Shown here: positions 7,917 to 16,447 of the stretch, in pieces | Layout: each line of letters starts with the position of its first letter | Position numbering within the stretch: the first letter of the stretch is position 1 | Assembly: GCF_003626535.1 (NCBI RefSeq) | Contig: NZ_RBAL01000021.1 | Coordinates: 1-64,000 of the forward strand | DNA length: 64,000 nt | Source of the DNA: Streptomyces hoynatensis | Lineage (GTDB): Bacteria > Actinomycetota > Actinomycetes > Streptomycetales > Streptomycetaceae | Direction: 5' to 3' | Program-made: the position numbers and the translations under genes | The notes under the pieces: generated by a model | What the model saw: the letters and a program-made list of their open reading frames with translations, nothing else | The model's database searches: none | What the model was told of the DNA's origin: nothing

Positions 7917-9143
7917 TCAGCCGGCCTGCTCGCTCACGTGCTGGAGCACCTGCTCGGCCTCGTCGTCCAGCCGCGGCCCGGCCAGCCACGTACTCTCCAG
8001 CGGGCCGATCGAGTTCACCGAGATCAGCTCCGTCTGCCCGTCCTCCCCGGTCCGCAGCCACGGCCCGCCGGAGGAGCCGCCGGTCATCGTGCAGCCGACC
8101 CAGTACAGCACCGGCATGCTCGCGTCGATCGAAAGCCGCGCGGGCGTGCCCGTGCAGCCGTACATCAGCGCCCCGTCGTAGGGGTCGGCCGCCGGGAAGC
8201 CGTAGAGGGTCACCTCGCCGAGCCCGGAGACCGCGGGGGCGTCGAAGTCGACCGGCACCGCGCTGCCGACCGTCTCCTCCAGGGACCTGCCGTCGGGAGC
8301 CGGGGTCACCGACAGCACCGCGAAGTCGCCGTGCGCCCCGTCCCCGCCCGTCGTGGTCCCGTTGTCCAGCCAGTACTGCGTCGTCGACACGTAGTCGGCC
8401 CAGAAGGAACCGAAGGGGGCGACGTCCTCCACGGCGGCCTGCTCGACCTCCAGGGCGCTCAGCCCCTGGGGGTTGTAGGCCGGAACGAAGATGATGTTCC
8501 GGTACCAGCCGCCGCCGACACCCGCGTGCACGCAGTGCCCCGCGGTCGCCACCAGGTTCGACTCGCCGGGGTGGTTCGGGTCCGCCACCACCGTGCCCGA
8601 GCAGACCATCGGCCCCTCGGGGCTGTCGAAGAACACCTTGCCGACCGCCGGGTTGTTCTCCGTGTACGGCGTCGGCACCGGCTGCGCCTCGATGGGCGCG
8701 GGCTCCGGGTCGGTCACGCCGCGGTCGTCCATCGGGTCGTCGCTCTGCGGCGGCGAGGGGTCCTCGTCGATGTCGCCGTCGTCGATCGACTGGTCGGGGT
8801 CCTCGGCCTCCCCCATCCGGTCCGGGTCCCACAGGCCCTCGATGATCGGGTTGACGAACTCCCCGATGTCGCGCAGCCAGTGGTCGGAGTCCCAGTCGTC
8901 CCAGCCGCCGTTGCGCCACTCGTCGAGGTCGAAGTCGAAGGGCAGATTGTCGATCAGGTCCTGCAGATCCGGGTCCAGACCCGTGCCCTCGCCGTCCCCC
9001 GCGGGGGTCTGGTCCTGCCCGCCCTCGGCACCCGTGTCCTCATCGCCGTTGCAGGCGGTGGCCGTGAGTGCGAGACAGGCGGCGAGCGCCGTCGCCGCCA
9101 GGCCGACACGGCGGCGTCTGCGCCACCCGCGTATCGATGACAT
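7917..9143 (-). CDS. Secreted trypsin-like serine protease, probable lipoprotein
   Basis: 408 residues. A short signal sequence follows an Arg-rich n-region (RRRRR) and ends in a lipobox-like LTATAC, so the mature protein is probably lipid-anchored outside the membrane. An acidic, low-complexity stretch rich in Asp, Glu, Pro and Gly (about 32-160) links the anchor to the peptidase domain. The chymotrypsin-fold triad is visible: His in TAGHC, Asp in GDFAVL, Ser in GGSSGGPW, with paired cysteines (VCSGTV, MYGCTG, WVGCTM). Start ATG 9143 is preceded by GGGGGAG; a longer frame from 9257 has no comparable site and would bury the signal. Substrate is unknown. No functional link to the flanking PKS or siderophore genes is evident. 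Confidence 0.85.
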   Translation of the reverse strand: MSSIRGWRRRRRVGLAATALAACLALTATACNGDEDTGAEGGQDQTPAGDGEGTGLDPDLQDLIDNLPFDFDLDEWRNGGWDDWDSDHWLRDIGEFVNPIIEGLWDPDRMGEAEDPDQSIDDGDIDEDPSPPQSDDPMDDRGVTDPEPAPIEAQPVPTPYTENNPAVGKVFFDSPEGPMVCSGTVVADPNHPGESNLVATAGHCVHAGVGGGWYRNIIFVPAYNPQGLSALEVEQAAVEDVAPFGSFWADYVSTTQYWLDNGTTTGGDGAHGDFAVLSVTPAPDGRSLEETVGSAVPVDFDAPAVSGLGEVTLYGFPAADPYDGALMYGCTGTPARLSIDASMPVLYWVGCTMTGGSSGGPWLRTGEDGQTELISVNSIGPLESTWLAGPRLDDEAEQVLQHVSEQAG

Positions 9144-9430
9144 GGGTGAACTCCCCCTCGTTCGGTGCGTTGTGCTGCTGGTCATCATGCCGATTTCGTG
9201 TCGTACGTCCTGCACTCCGCCGTAGGGGGAGCTCGTCCCCACTATGCCGGTGACCAACTGGACGGCGGCAGCGGGGTCCGCGGTTCCTGCCGCCCCGGCG
9301 AAGAGCGCGCCAACGATCTTGACACAGGCCGTGATCCATGCAGCGCGGCGTCGTTACCAAGCACGGAACAACGCCCTCGCCCGGCGCACCGGGAACCCGC
9401 GGGCAACGGACAGGAACCCACAGGGAAGTG

Positions 9431-11434
9431 ATGAACGCACGCCAGGCGGATTCGGGCCGCGCACTCCGGCACCTCACCGGCCCCCAGCACCACCCCCACC
9501 GCGGCCCGAAGGAGCAACCGGCCGGGCCCGCCCTGGTGCCCCGGCAGTCCAGGCACGGCGAGCCCGTGCCGCCCCCCGCCGCCCCGCCCGAGGACCCCCC
9601 TGCCGCGGCGGCCGGCCCGGCGGAGCACCCCGGCACCGCGGTGGCCGACCCGATCGAGGCCCCCGACGCCGTCGCCGCCGCCGACGCCGCCACCGCGGAA
9701 AACCTGCTGCGCTGCTGGGTGCGCGAGACCGGCGTGACGCGCCCCGCCGACGGCATCCTCCGCCTGCCGCTGCCCGCCACGGGCACCGCCCTGCTGATCC
9801 CCGTCCACCACTGGTCGGCCACCGGGTGGCACCGCTTCGGCCTGCCCCTCGTCGACGGCCCAGGGCAGCGCCCTGGCGACCGCGCCCCCGTCGACGCCGT
9901 CACCCTGGCCGCCCTGCTGGTCCGCGAGGCCGCCCACACCGTCGGTGCGGGCCGCCGCGTCACCGCCGAGGCCACCGACCTCGCCGGCCGGGTCGCCGAC
10001 TCCGCCCGCCGCACCGCCGCCTTCCTCGCCCACCGCCGCGCCGACCCGGGCCCCGCCCCCCACGGCCACGCCTTCCTCGACGCCGAACAGTCCCTGCTCC
10101 TGGGCCACCCCCTGCACCCCACGCCCAAGAGCCGCGAGGGCCTCGCCGGAGAGGACGCCAGGCGCTGCTCGCCCGAACTGCGCGGCACCTTCCGGCTGCA
10201 CTGGTTCGCGGTCGACCGGTCGATCCTCGCGACCGACTCCGCCTGGCGGGATGCGCACGGCGCCCCCGTGCCCGCCTGGGAACTCACCGCCCGCCTCGCC
10301 GGCGCGGACCTGCCGCTGCCCGCCGGCACCGTCCCGCTGCCCCTCCACCCCTGGCAGGCCCGCGACCTGCGGCACCGCCCCACCGTCTCCGGCCTCCTGG
10401 AGGCGGGGCTGCTCCACGACCTGGGCGAGCACGGCAAGCCCTGGCACCCCACCTCCTCGCTGCGCACCGTGCACCAGCCGGGCGCCCCCGCCATGCTGAA
10501 GCTCTCCCTCGGCCTGCGCGTCACCAACTCCCGCCGGGAAAACCTCCGCAAGGAACTCCACCGCGGCGTCGAGGTGCACCGCCTGCTGTCCGCGGGACTC
10601 GGCGCCGCCTGGCGCGCCGCCTTCCCCGGCAGCCCCGGCTGCGACATCCTGCGCGACCCGGCCTGGCTCGCCGTCGACGACACCGAGGGCCGCCCCGTCC
10701 CCGGCCTGGACACCCTGCTGCGGGAAAGCCCCTTCGGCCCGCGCGAGGACGCCGCCTGCCTCGCCGCCCTCACCGCCCCCAGGCCCTGGCCAGGACGCCC
10801 CGCCCAGCGCCTCACCCCCCGCCTCGCCGAACTGGTCACCGCGCTCGCCGCCCGCACCGGGCAGCCCACCTCGGCCGTCGCCGCCCAGTGGCTGTGGCGC
10901 TACCTGCACGCCGTCGTCGCCCCCTTCCTCTGGCTCGACGCGCACGCCGGCATCGCCCTGGAGGCCCACCAGCAGAACACCGTGGTCCTCCTCGACCCCG
11001 AAGGCTGGCCCAGCGGCGGCCGCTTCCGCGACAACCAGGGCTACTACTTCCGCGCCTCCCACCGCGCGGCCCTGCAACGGCGGCTGCCCGGAATCGGCGA
11101 ACGCTCGGACACCTTCGTCTCCGACGAGGTCGCGGACGAACGCTTCGCCTACTACCTCGGCCTCAACAACGTCCTCGGCCTCATCGGCGCGTTCGGCGCG
11201 GCACGTCTCACGGAGGAGGAGAAGCTGCTCGCCACCCTCCGCCGCTTCCTCACCGGCCAGGCCGCGGCCGCGGACGGCGGCCCGGTGTCCTCCCTCGTCC
11301 CCCGCCTCCTCCACGCGCCCACCCTGCGCTGCAAGGCCAACCTGCTGACCCGGCTCCACGGCCTGGACGAACTCGTCGGCCCCGTCGACGGCCAGTCCGT
11401 CTACGTCACCATCCCCAACCCCCTGGCCCGCTGA
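9431..11434 (+). CDS. NIS siderophore synthetase, IucA/IucC family
   Basis: 667 residues. This family uses ATP to couple carboxylic acids with amines or alcohols, building hydroxamate or citrate siderophores without modular enzymes. Conserved segments are in order: HPTPKSREGL, PLHPWQ, HPTSSLRTV, KLSLGLRVTNSRR, EAHQQN, RDNQGYYF, with the C-terminal FhuF-like helices after about residue 560. The first 100 residues are Pro/Ala/His-rich and not conserved in the family, which usually has about 590-620 residues. Start ATG 9431 follows AGGGA closely, so the start is not certain; ATG 9338 is possible. The acyltransferase gene lies 59 bases downstream, so the two are probably co-transcribed. No iron box was recognised upstream. 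The set lacks the amino-acid decarboxylase, hydroxylase and aminotransferase genes expected of a full pathway. Confidence 0.88.
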   Translation: MNARQADSGRALRHLTGPQHHPHRGPKEQPAGPALVPRQSRHGEPVPPPAAPPEDPPAAAAGPAEHPGTAVADPIEAPDAVAAADAATAENLLRCWVRETGVTRPADGILRLPLPATGTALLIPVHHWSATGWHRFGLPLVDGPGQRPGDRAPVDAVTLAALLVREAAHTVGAGRRVTAEATDLAGRVADSARRTAAFLAHRRADPGPAPHGHAFLDAEQSLLLGHPLHPTPKSREGLAGEDARRCSPELRGTFRLHWFAVDRSILATDSAWRDAHGAPVPAWELTARLAGADLPLPAGTVPLPLHPWQARDLRHRPTVSGLLEAGLLHDLGEHGKPWHPTSSLRTVHQPGAPAMLKLSLGLRVTNSRRENLRKELHRGVEVHRLLSAGLGAAWRAAFPGSPGCDILRDPAWLAVDDTEGRPVPGLDTLLRESPFGPREDAACLAALTAPRPWPGRPAQRLTPRLAELVTALAARTGQPTSAVAAQWLWRYLHAVVAPFLWLDAHAGIALEAHQQNTVVLLDPEGWPSGGRFRDNQGYYFRASHRAALQRRLPGIGERSDTFVSDEVADERFAYYLGLNNVLGLIGAFGAARLTEEEKLLATLRRFLTGQAAAADGGPVSSLVPRLLHAPTLRCKANLLTRLHGLDELVGPVDGQSVYVTIPNPLAR

Positions 11435-11493
11435 GCCCGTCCGGGGACGGGCAGGGCAGCGCAACGGAACCCCACCGGAAGGAAACGGAAGAC

Positions 11494-12270
11494 GTGCAGG
11501 CCGCCGAGACCGCGGACGACCCCGGCGCCCGGGGCACGCCAGGCACCCGGTCCCCCGAACCCGCCGGGCACCCCGGAGACCCCCGGAACCCGGGGAACCC
11601 GGCGGACCTCGAAGACACCGCCGACCTGTCCCCTTTCCCCGGCCTCGCCGGCGCCCCCGCCGGGTACGCCGCCCCCGCCGGGTACGGCGCCCCCTGCCCC
11701 CTCCCGGCGGACAGCGGCGACCTGCTCGACCGCCTCGCCGACTGGGGCCCCCTGCCCACCCAGGCCGGGGTGTTCCAGCTGGTGCCCGTCCGGCCGGAAC
11801 GCGACCTCTCGCTCGTCGCGACCTGGATGAACGACCCGGTCGTCGACGCCTTCTGGAACCTCGCGGGCCCCGCCTCCCGCACCGCCGCCCACCTGCGGGC
11901 CCAACTCGAAGGCGACGGACGCAGCATCCCCTGCCTCGGCCTCCTCGACGGCCTCCCGATGAGCTACTGGGAGATCTACCGCGCCGACCTCGATCCCCTC
12001 GCCCGCTACTACCCCTCCCGCCTCCACGACACCGGCCTGCACCTCCTCATCGGCAGCGCCGAGGATCGCGGCCGCGGCCTGGGCAGCGCCCTGCTGCGCG
12101 GCGTCACCGCGCTCGTGCTGCGCCACCGCCCACGCTGCGAACGCGTCGTCGCCGAACCCGACATCCGCAACCACGCCTCCGTCGCCGCCTTCCGCGCCGC
12201 GGGCTTCCGCCACGCGGGCCAGGCCGACCTGCCCCACAAACGCGCCGCCCTCCTCCTCAGGGAACGCTGA
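11494..12270 (+). CDS. GNAT acyltransferase of the IucB/AlcB siderophore type
   Basis: 258 residues. The last 170 or so form a GNAT domain like those that acylate N-hydroxylysine or N-hydroxydiamines in hydroxamate siderophores. Visible signatures are WMNDPVVDAFWNLAGP near the domain start, MSYWEIYRADLDPLARYY, the acyl-CoA loop EDRGRGLGSALL, and a C-terminal EPDIRNHASVAAFRAAGF with a terminal Lys-containing HKRAALLL. The first 85 residues are low-complexity with short Gly/Pro repeats (APAGYAAPAGYGAP). Start GTG 11494 sits after AAGGAAACGGAAGAC. It follows the NIS synthetase directly and probably supplies its acylated substrate. The substrate itself cannot be told from sequence. Confidence 0.8.
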   Translation: MQAAETADDPGARGTPGTRSPEPAGHPGDPRNPGNPADLEDTADLSPFPGLAGAPAGYAAPAGYGAPCPLPADSGDLLDRLADWGPLPTQAGVFQLVPVRPERDLSLVATWMNDPVVDAFWNLAGPASRTAAHLRAQLEGDGRSIPCLGLLDGLPMSYWEIYRADLDPLARYYPSRLHDTGLHLLIGSAEDRGRGLGSALLRGVTALVLRHRPRCERVVAEPDIRNHASVAAFRAAGFRHAGQADLPHKRAALLLRER

Positions 12271-12471
12271 CTCCGGCCCCCGCCCGCGCTCTCCCCTCGG
12301 GCCCCGGTCACTCGTACGGGCGGAGATCAGGCCGCCCGCGCCCCACGGGCCCCGCCCCTGAAGGCCCCTTCCCGGCCCCTCGCCCCGCCGGCCTCCGCCG
12401 CTGCCACCCGGCCCGTGGACTGGCCGGGAACATCGCCCGCTGTCAGTGGCGCCGCGTAAGGTGTCAGCCCT

Positions 12472-14472
12472 ATGACTGCCACCTCGGGGGAGCCCACCCT
12501 CACCGATCTCCTGCATGCCGCCGTCACCGCCGTGGGCGGCAGCGAACGGCCCGGACAGGTCGCCATGGCCGAGGCCGTCGCCCGGGCCATCGAGGACGGC
12601 ACCCACGTGCTGATCCAGGCGGGCACCGGCACCGGCAAGTCCCTGGGATACCTGGTCCCGGCCCTCGCCGGCGGCGACCGCGTCGTCGTCGCCACCGCGA
12701 CGCTCGCCCTCCAGCGGCAGCTCGTCGAGCGGGACCTGCCGCGCACCGTGAAGGCGCTCCACCCCCTGCTGCGCCGCACCCCCGAGTTCGCCACCCTCAA
12801 GGGCAGGTCCAACTACCTGTGCCTGCACCGCCTGCACGAGGGCGTGCCCCAGGAAGAGGAAGACGGCCTCTTCGACCCGTTCGAGGCGATCGCCGCCCAG
12901 CCCTCAGGGCCGAGCAGCCGCCTCGGCAAGGACCTGCTGCGGCTGCGCGACTGGGCGGACGAGACCGAGACGGGCGACCGGGACGACCTGAGCCCGGGCG
13001 TCTCGGACCGCGCCTGGGCCCAGGTGTCCGTGTCCTCCAGGGAATGCCTCGGCGCCTCCAAGTGCGCCTACGGCGCCGAGTGCTTCGCCGAGGCCGCGCG
13101 GGAACGCGCCAAGCTCGCCGAGGTCATCGTCACCAACCACGCCCTGCTCGCCATCGACGCCATCGAAGGCGCCCCCGTGCTGCCAGGCCACGAGGTCCTC
13201 GTCATCGACGAGGCCCACGAACTGGTCTCCCGGGTCACCGGCGTGGCCACGGGCGAGCTCAGCCCCGCCTCCGTGAACCGGGCCGTCCGCCGCGCCGCCA
13301 AGCTGGTCGACGAGAAGATCGCCGACCAGCTCCAGACCGCCTCCGAGTCCTTCGAACGCCTCATGGAGCTCGCCCTGCCCGGGCAGCTGACCAAGATCCC
13401 CGAAGACCTGGGGTACGCGCTGGCCGCCCTGCGGGACGCCGCCCGCGCCGCCATCACCGCGCTCGGAAACACCCGGGACGCCTCGGTGGCCGACGAGGAC
13501 GCGGTGCGCAAGCAGGCGCTGGCCTCGGTGGAGACCGTGCAGGAAGTGGCGGAGCGGATCGTCCAGGGCTCCGAGTACGACGTCGTCTGGTTCGAGCGGC
13601 ACGACCGGTACGGCGCCTCGCTGCGCGTCGCCCCCCTCACGGTGGCCGGGCTGCTGCGGGAGAAGCTCTTCACCGACCGCTCGGTCGTCCTCACCTCCGC
13701 CACGCTGAAGCTCGGCGGCGACTTCAACGGCGTCGGAGCCTCCCTCGGCCTGGCCCCCGAAGGCACGCACGGGGAGGACTCGCCGCCCTGGCGCGGCCTC
13801 GACGTCGGCTCCCCCTTCGACTACCGCAAGCAGGGCATCCTCTACGTCGCCCAGCACCTCTCCCCGCCCGGCCGCGAGGGCAGCCGCGCCGACATGCTCG
13901 ACGAGCTGGCGGAGCTCGTGGAGGCGGCCGGAGGCCGAACGCTGGGGCTGTTCTCCTCGATGCGCGGCGCGCAGGCCGCGGCCGAGGAACTGCGCGGGCG
14001 CCTCGACCTGCCGATCCTCCTCCAGGGCGAGGAGACGCTCGGCGAGCTGATCCGCGCCTTCGCCGAGGACGCCGAGACCTGCCTGTTCGGCACCCTCTCC
14101 CTGTGGCAGGGCGTGGATGTGCCAGGCTCCAGCTGCCAGTTGGTCGTGATGGACCGCATCCCCTTCCCGCGCCCCGACGACCCGCTCACCAGCGCCAGGC
14201 AGAAGGCGGTCGAGGAGGCGGGGGGCAACGGCTTCATGGCGGTCGCCGCGACGCACGCCGCGCTGCTGATGGCCCAGGGCGCCGGGCGCCTGGTGCGGGC
14301 CACGGGGGACCGCGGAGTCGTGGCGGTGCTCGACCCCCGGCTGGCCAAGGCCAGGTACGGGAGCTTCCTGCGCGCCTCGATGCCCGACTTCTGGTACACG
14401 ACCGATCGGAACCAGGTCCGCCGCTCCCTCGCGGCGATCGACGCGGCAGCGCGGGAGGCCGCCGCGTCGTGA
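12472..14472 (+). CDS. ATP-dependent helicase of the DinG/XPD family
   Basis: 666 residues, superfamily 2. Walker A AGTGTGKSLGYLVPAL lies at about residues 49-64 and the DEAH box (VIDEAHEL) at about 246. Between them are four cysteines (YLCLHR, RECLGASKCAYGAECF), the [4Fe-4S] arrangement of DinG and XPD. The C-terminal motor has SATLKLGG, LWQGVDVPG and QGAGRLVRA. DinG enzymes unwind R-loops, D-loops and 5'-tailed DNA during repair. ATG 12472 is preceded by TAAGGT at 12457-12462, so the message has almost no leader. It is convergent with lexA, with a hairpin between. No SOS box was seen before it, so direct LexA control is not supported. Confidence 0.9.
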   Translation: MTATSGEPTLTDLLHAAVTAVGGSERPGQVAMAEAVARAIEDGTHVLIQAGTGTGKSLGYLVPALAGGDRVVVATATLALQRQLVERDLPRTVKALHPLLRRTPEFATLKGRSNYLCLHRLHEGVPQEEEDGLFDPFEAIAAQPSGPSSRLGKDLLRLRDWADETETGDRDDLSPGVSDRAWAQVSVSSRECLGASKCAYGAECFAEAARERAKLAEVIVTNHALLAIDAIEGAPVLPGHEVLVIDEAHELVSRVTGVATGELSPASVNRAVRRAAKLVDEKIADQLQTASESFERLMELALPGQLTKIPEDLGYALAALRDAARAAITALGNTRDASVADEDAVRKQALASVETVQEVAERIVQGSEYDVVWFERHDRYGASLRVAPLTVAGLLREKLFTDRSVVLTSATLKLGGDFNGVGASLGLAPEGTHGEDSPPWRGLDVGSPFDYRKQGILYVAQHLSPPGREGSRADMLDELAELVEAAGGRTLGLFSSMRGAQAAAEELRGRLDLPILLQGEETLGELIRAFAEDAETCLFGTLSLWQGVDVPGSSCQLVVMDRIPFPRPDDPLTSARQKAVEEAGGNGFMAVAATHAALLMAQGAGRLVRATGDRGVVAVLDPRLAKARYGSFLRASMPDFWYTTDRNQVRRSLAAIDAAAREAAAS

Positions 14473-14501
14473 GAAGCGTGCGGAGGAACGGCGGGACGCC
14501 A

Positions 14502-14535
14502 CGGCCGGGCCGGCGAGCGCCCCGCGGCCCGGCCG
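14502..14535. terminator. Hairpin between the helicase gene and lexA
   Basis: A 10-base-pair stem (14502-14511 with 14526-14535) and 14-base loop sit between the convergent helicase and lexA stop codons. It is GC-only, as usual for Streptomyces terminators. Confidence 0.6.
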
Positions 14536-14537
14536 GC

Positions 14538-15287
14538 TCAGACCCGGCGCATCACGGCGACGACCTTGCCGAGGATCGTCGCCTCGTCGCCGGGGATCGG
14601 GCGGTAGGCCGAGTTGTGCGGGAGCAGCCAGACCTGGCCGTCCTCGCGCCGGAAGCGCTTCACCGTCGCCTCGCCGTCGAGCATGGCCGCGACGATGTCG
14701 CCGTTCTCCGCCACGGGCTGGCGGCGGACGGTGACCCAGTCCCCGTCGCAGATGGCGGCCTCGATCATCGAGTCGCCGACGACCTTCAGCACGAACAGCT
14801 CGCCGTCGCCGACCAGCTGCCGCGGCAGCGGGAAGACGTCCTCCACCGACTCCTCGGCGAGGATCGGGCCACCGGCGGCGATCCGGCCGACGAGCGGGAC
14901 GTAGGAGGCGGCGGGCTTGCCCGCGGTGTCCGCGGCCTGGGGCGTCGGCGTCTCGGCCCCCCGGACCTCGTAGGCGCGCGGCCGGTGCGGGTCCCGGCGC
15001 AGGAATCCCTTGCGCTCCAGGGCCATCAGCTGGTGCGCGACCGAGGAGGTGCTGGAGAGCCCCACCGCCTGGCCGATCTCGCGCATCGACGGAGGGTAGC
15101 CGCGGCGCTGCACGGAGTCGCGGATGACCTCGATGACGCGGCGCTGGCGGTCGGTGAGCCCCGAGCTGTCGGCCCTGATCCCGGGGGGGCGGCCGGGCAT
15201 CGAGCGGCCTGGCGTCGCTCCTGGCGCGGCCATCCGTTCCTGGCGGCGCTCGGCGGCGGTGACGGCGTCGTCTGCTGCGGTGGTCAT
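14538..15287 (-). CDS. lexA: LexA repressor, SOS response
   Basis: 249 residues. An N-terminal winged helix-turn-helix (about 42-110, with PPSMREIGQAVGLSS) is followed by the S24 self-cleaving domain. The scissile bond is Ala138-Gly139 in RIAAGGP, and the catalytic pair is Ser173 (GDSMIEA) and Lys210 (ATVKRF). On DNA damage RecA filaments induce cleavage and derepress repair genes. Start ATG 15287 follows AAGGGG by six bases; the first 40 residues are an Ala/Arg/Pro-rich tail common in actinobacterial LexA. A LexA-type operator lies 64-79 bases upstream, so autoregulation is expected. It is divergent from nrdR. Confidence 0.96.
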   Translation of the reverse strand: MTTAADDAVTAAERRQERMAAPGATPGRSMPGRPPGIRADSSGLTDRQRRVIEVIRDSVQRRGYPPSMREIGQAVGLSSTSSVAHQLMALERKGFLRRDPHRPRAYEVRGAETPTPQAADTAGKPAASYVPLVGRIAAGGPILAEESVEDVFPLPRQLVGDGELFVLKVVGDSMIEAAICDGDWVTVRRQPVAENGDIVAAMLDGEATVKRFRREDGQVWLLPHNSAYRPIPGDEATILGKVVAVMRRV

Positions 15288-15350
15288 GTCGGCCCCTTCC
15301 CAGGTGGTACTCCCTAGTCAGACAACGGTAGTTGCTATCGAAAGGTTGCG

Positions 15351-15366
15351 CCAAACACACGTTCGA
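15351..15366. promoter_or_regulatory. SOS box (LexA operator) upstream of lexA
   Basis: On the minus strand the site reads CGAACGTGTGTTTG (15365 down to 15352), matching the Gram-positive SOS pattern CGAAC-N4-GTTCG with one change in the second half. It lies just before the lexA start, where autoregulation would act. Confidence 0.75.
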
Positions 15367-15590
15367 GTGAAAAATCGCTGATCAGCCAACGTGACCGGCG
15401 ATCTCGGTGTATGTGTCCCGCCTCTCGTGGAGGGGTGGCCGCGCGCGGTTACCCGCGGTGCGATAGCGTCGGCGGGCGCCGCCCCGGCGGTCCGTCCCGC
15501 TCCGCCGCCCGGCCCTCGCGTCCGCGGCACTCCGCGGCGTCGGGGACCCTCCCGGCTACCGTCGGCATTCCCGCAGCTTACCCCCGGTCA

Positions 15591-15640
15591 CCCCTAGATC
15601 TAGTGGGTCGGTGCGACACGACTTCCCACAAATTGTGGTC
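15591..15640 (+). promoter_or_regulatory. Two NrdR boxes upstream of nrdR-nrdJ
   Basis: Box 1 is CCCCTAGATCTAGTGG (15591-15606), palindromic in seven of eight pairs. Box 2 is CCCACAAATTGTGGTC (15625-15640), with CCACAA/TTGTGG arms. Their centres are about 33 bases apart, close to three helical turns, the paired layout known for NrdR operators. They precede nrdR itself, so the repressor should control its own operon. Confidence 0.7.
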
Positions 15641-15816
15641 CCGGCTCGTCCTCGGCGAGGGAATCGCCTATGCTGGGGAGCGCTCCGGAGGTCCGTTGTG
15701 CGTGGCCCGCCGGTGCGGCGCGGCCGTCCCTTCGTCTCCTGAAGGCGAACACGCTGCGTCACCGAACACGCGTGAGCCGTGGACCGTCGCGGATGGCCGA
15801 GGGGAAGGGAGAAGCG

Positions 15817-16317
15817 ATGTACTGCCCCTTCTGCAGGCATCCCGACAGCCGCGTCGTCGACAGCCGGGTGGCCGACGACGGCACGACGATCCGCCGCCGC
15901 AGGCAGTGCCCGAACTGCTCCCGCCGGTTCACGACCGTCGAGACCGCCTCACTCATGGTGATCAAGCGGAGCGGCGTCACCGAGCCGTTCAGCCGGGACA
16001 AGGTCATCGCCGGCGTCCGCAAGGCGTGCCAGGGCCGTCCCGTCACCGAGGACGCCCTCGCCCTGCTGGGGCAGCGCGTCGAGGAGGCCGTGCGCGCCAC
16101 GGGCAGCGCCGAGCTCTCCACCCACGACGTCGGCCTGGCGATACTCGGCCCGCTCCGCGAGCTCGACCTCGTCGCCTACCTCAGGTTCGCCTCCGTCTAC
16201 CGGGCGTTCGACTCGCTGGAGGACTTCGAGGCGGCGATCGCCGAGCTGCGCGAACGGGAGCGGCCCCCCGCGGAGGCCGAGCCCGCCCCCGGCGGCCAGG
16301 CCGCCGGCGCGCGCTGA
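15817..16317 (+). CDS. nrdR: Transcriptional repressor NrdR
   Basis: 166 residues. An N-terminal zinc ribbon (CPFC at 3-6, CPNC near 31-34) binds DNA. It is followed by an ATP-cone (about 49-139) with VIKRSGVTEPFSRDK, through which ATP and dATP levels control repression of ribonucleotide reductase genes. The tail after about 145 is Glu/Pro/Ala-rich. Start ATG 15817 has a good GGGAAGGGAGAAG site; a GTG-type extension upstream in the same frame is not needed. It lies 130 bases before nrdJ in the same direction, and NrdR dyads lie upstream, so nrdR-nrdJ is an autoregulated unit. Confidence 0.96.
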   Translation: MYCPFCRHPDSRVVDSRVADDGTTIRRRRQCPNCSRRFTTVETASLMVIKRSGVTEPFSRDKVIAGVRKACQGRPVTEDALALLGQRVEEAVRATGSAELSTHDVGLAILGPLRELDLVAYLRFASVYRAFDSLEDFEAAIAELRERERPPAEAEPAPGGQAAGAR

Positions 16318-16447
16318 CCTGGAGGGCCGGCAGCCCACACAGAGCTTGGCCGGGGCGCATCGGTGCGTCGCGGTCGTAAGAACAGAACAGGCGATCCCGG
16401 GTGAAACCGGATCGCGCCAGGGCGTCATGCCCGTACAGGGAGGCGGA

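Larger units (their letters stand above)
15288..15816. other. Divergent lexA-nrdR regulatory region
   Basis: 529 bases without a gene. It contains the SOS box near lexA and a pair of NrdR-type dyads at 15591-15606 and 15625-15640. Nothing else between 15367 and 15590 or between 15641 and 15816 was recognised, so the nrdR transcript may have a leader of over 100 bases. Confidence 0.6.

Noticed and set aside
9144..9430. Iron box (DmdR/IdeR type) before the siderophore synthetase
   Set aside because: No TTAGGTTAGGCTNACCTAA-like dyad could be found by eye; only TTGACA near 9319 without a matching -10.
16318..16447. Possible cobalamin riboswitch before nrdJ, suggested by GGTGAAACCGG and a small hairpin (about 16393-16415)
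   Set aside because: The 130-base gap lacks the GCCACTG B12 box and is too short for the full fold. NrdJ needs B12 and would not be expected to be repressed by it.
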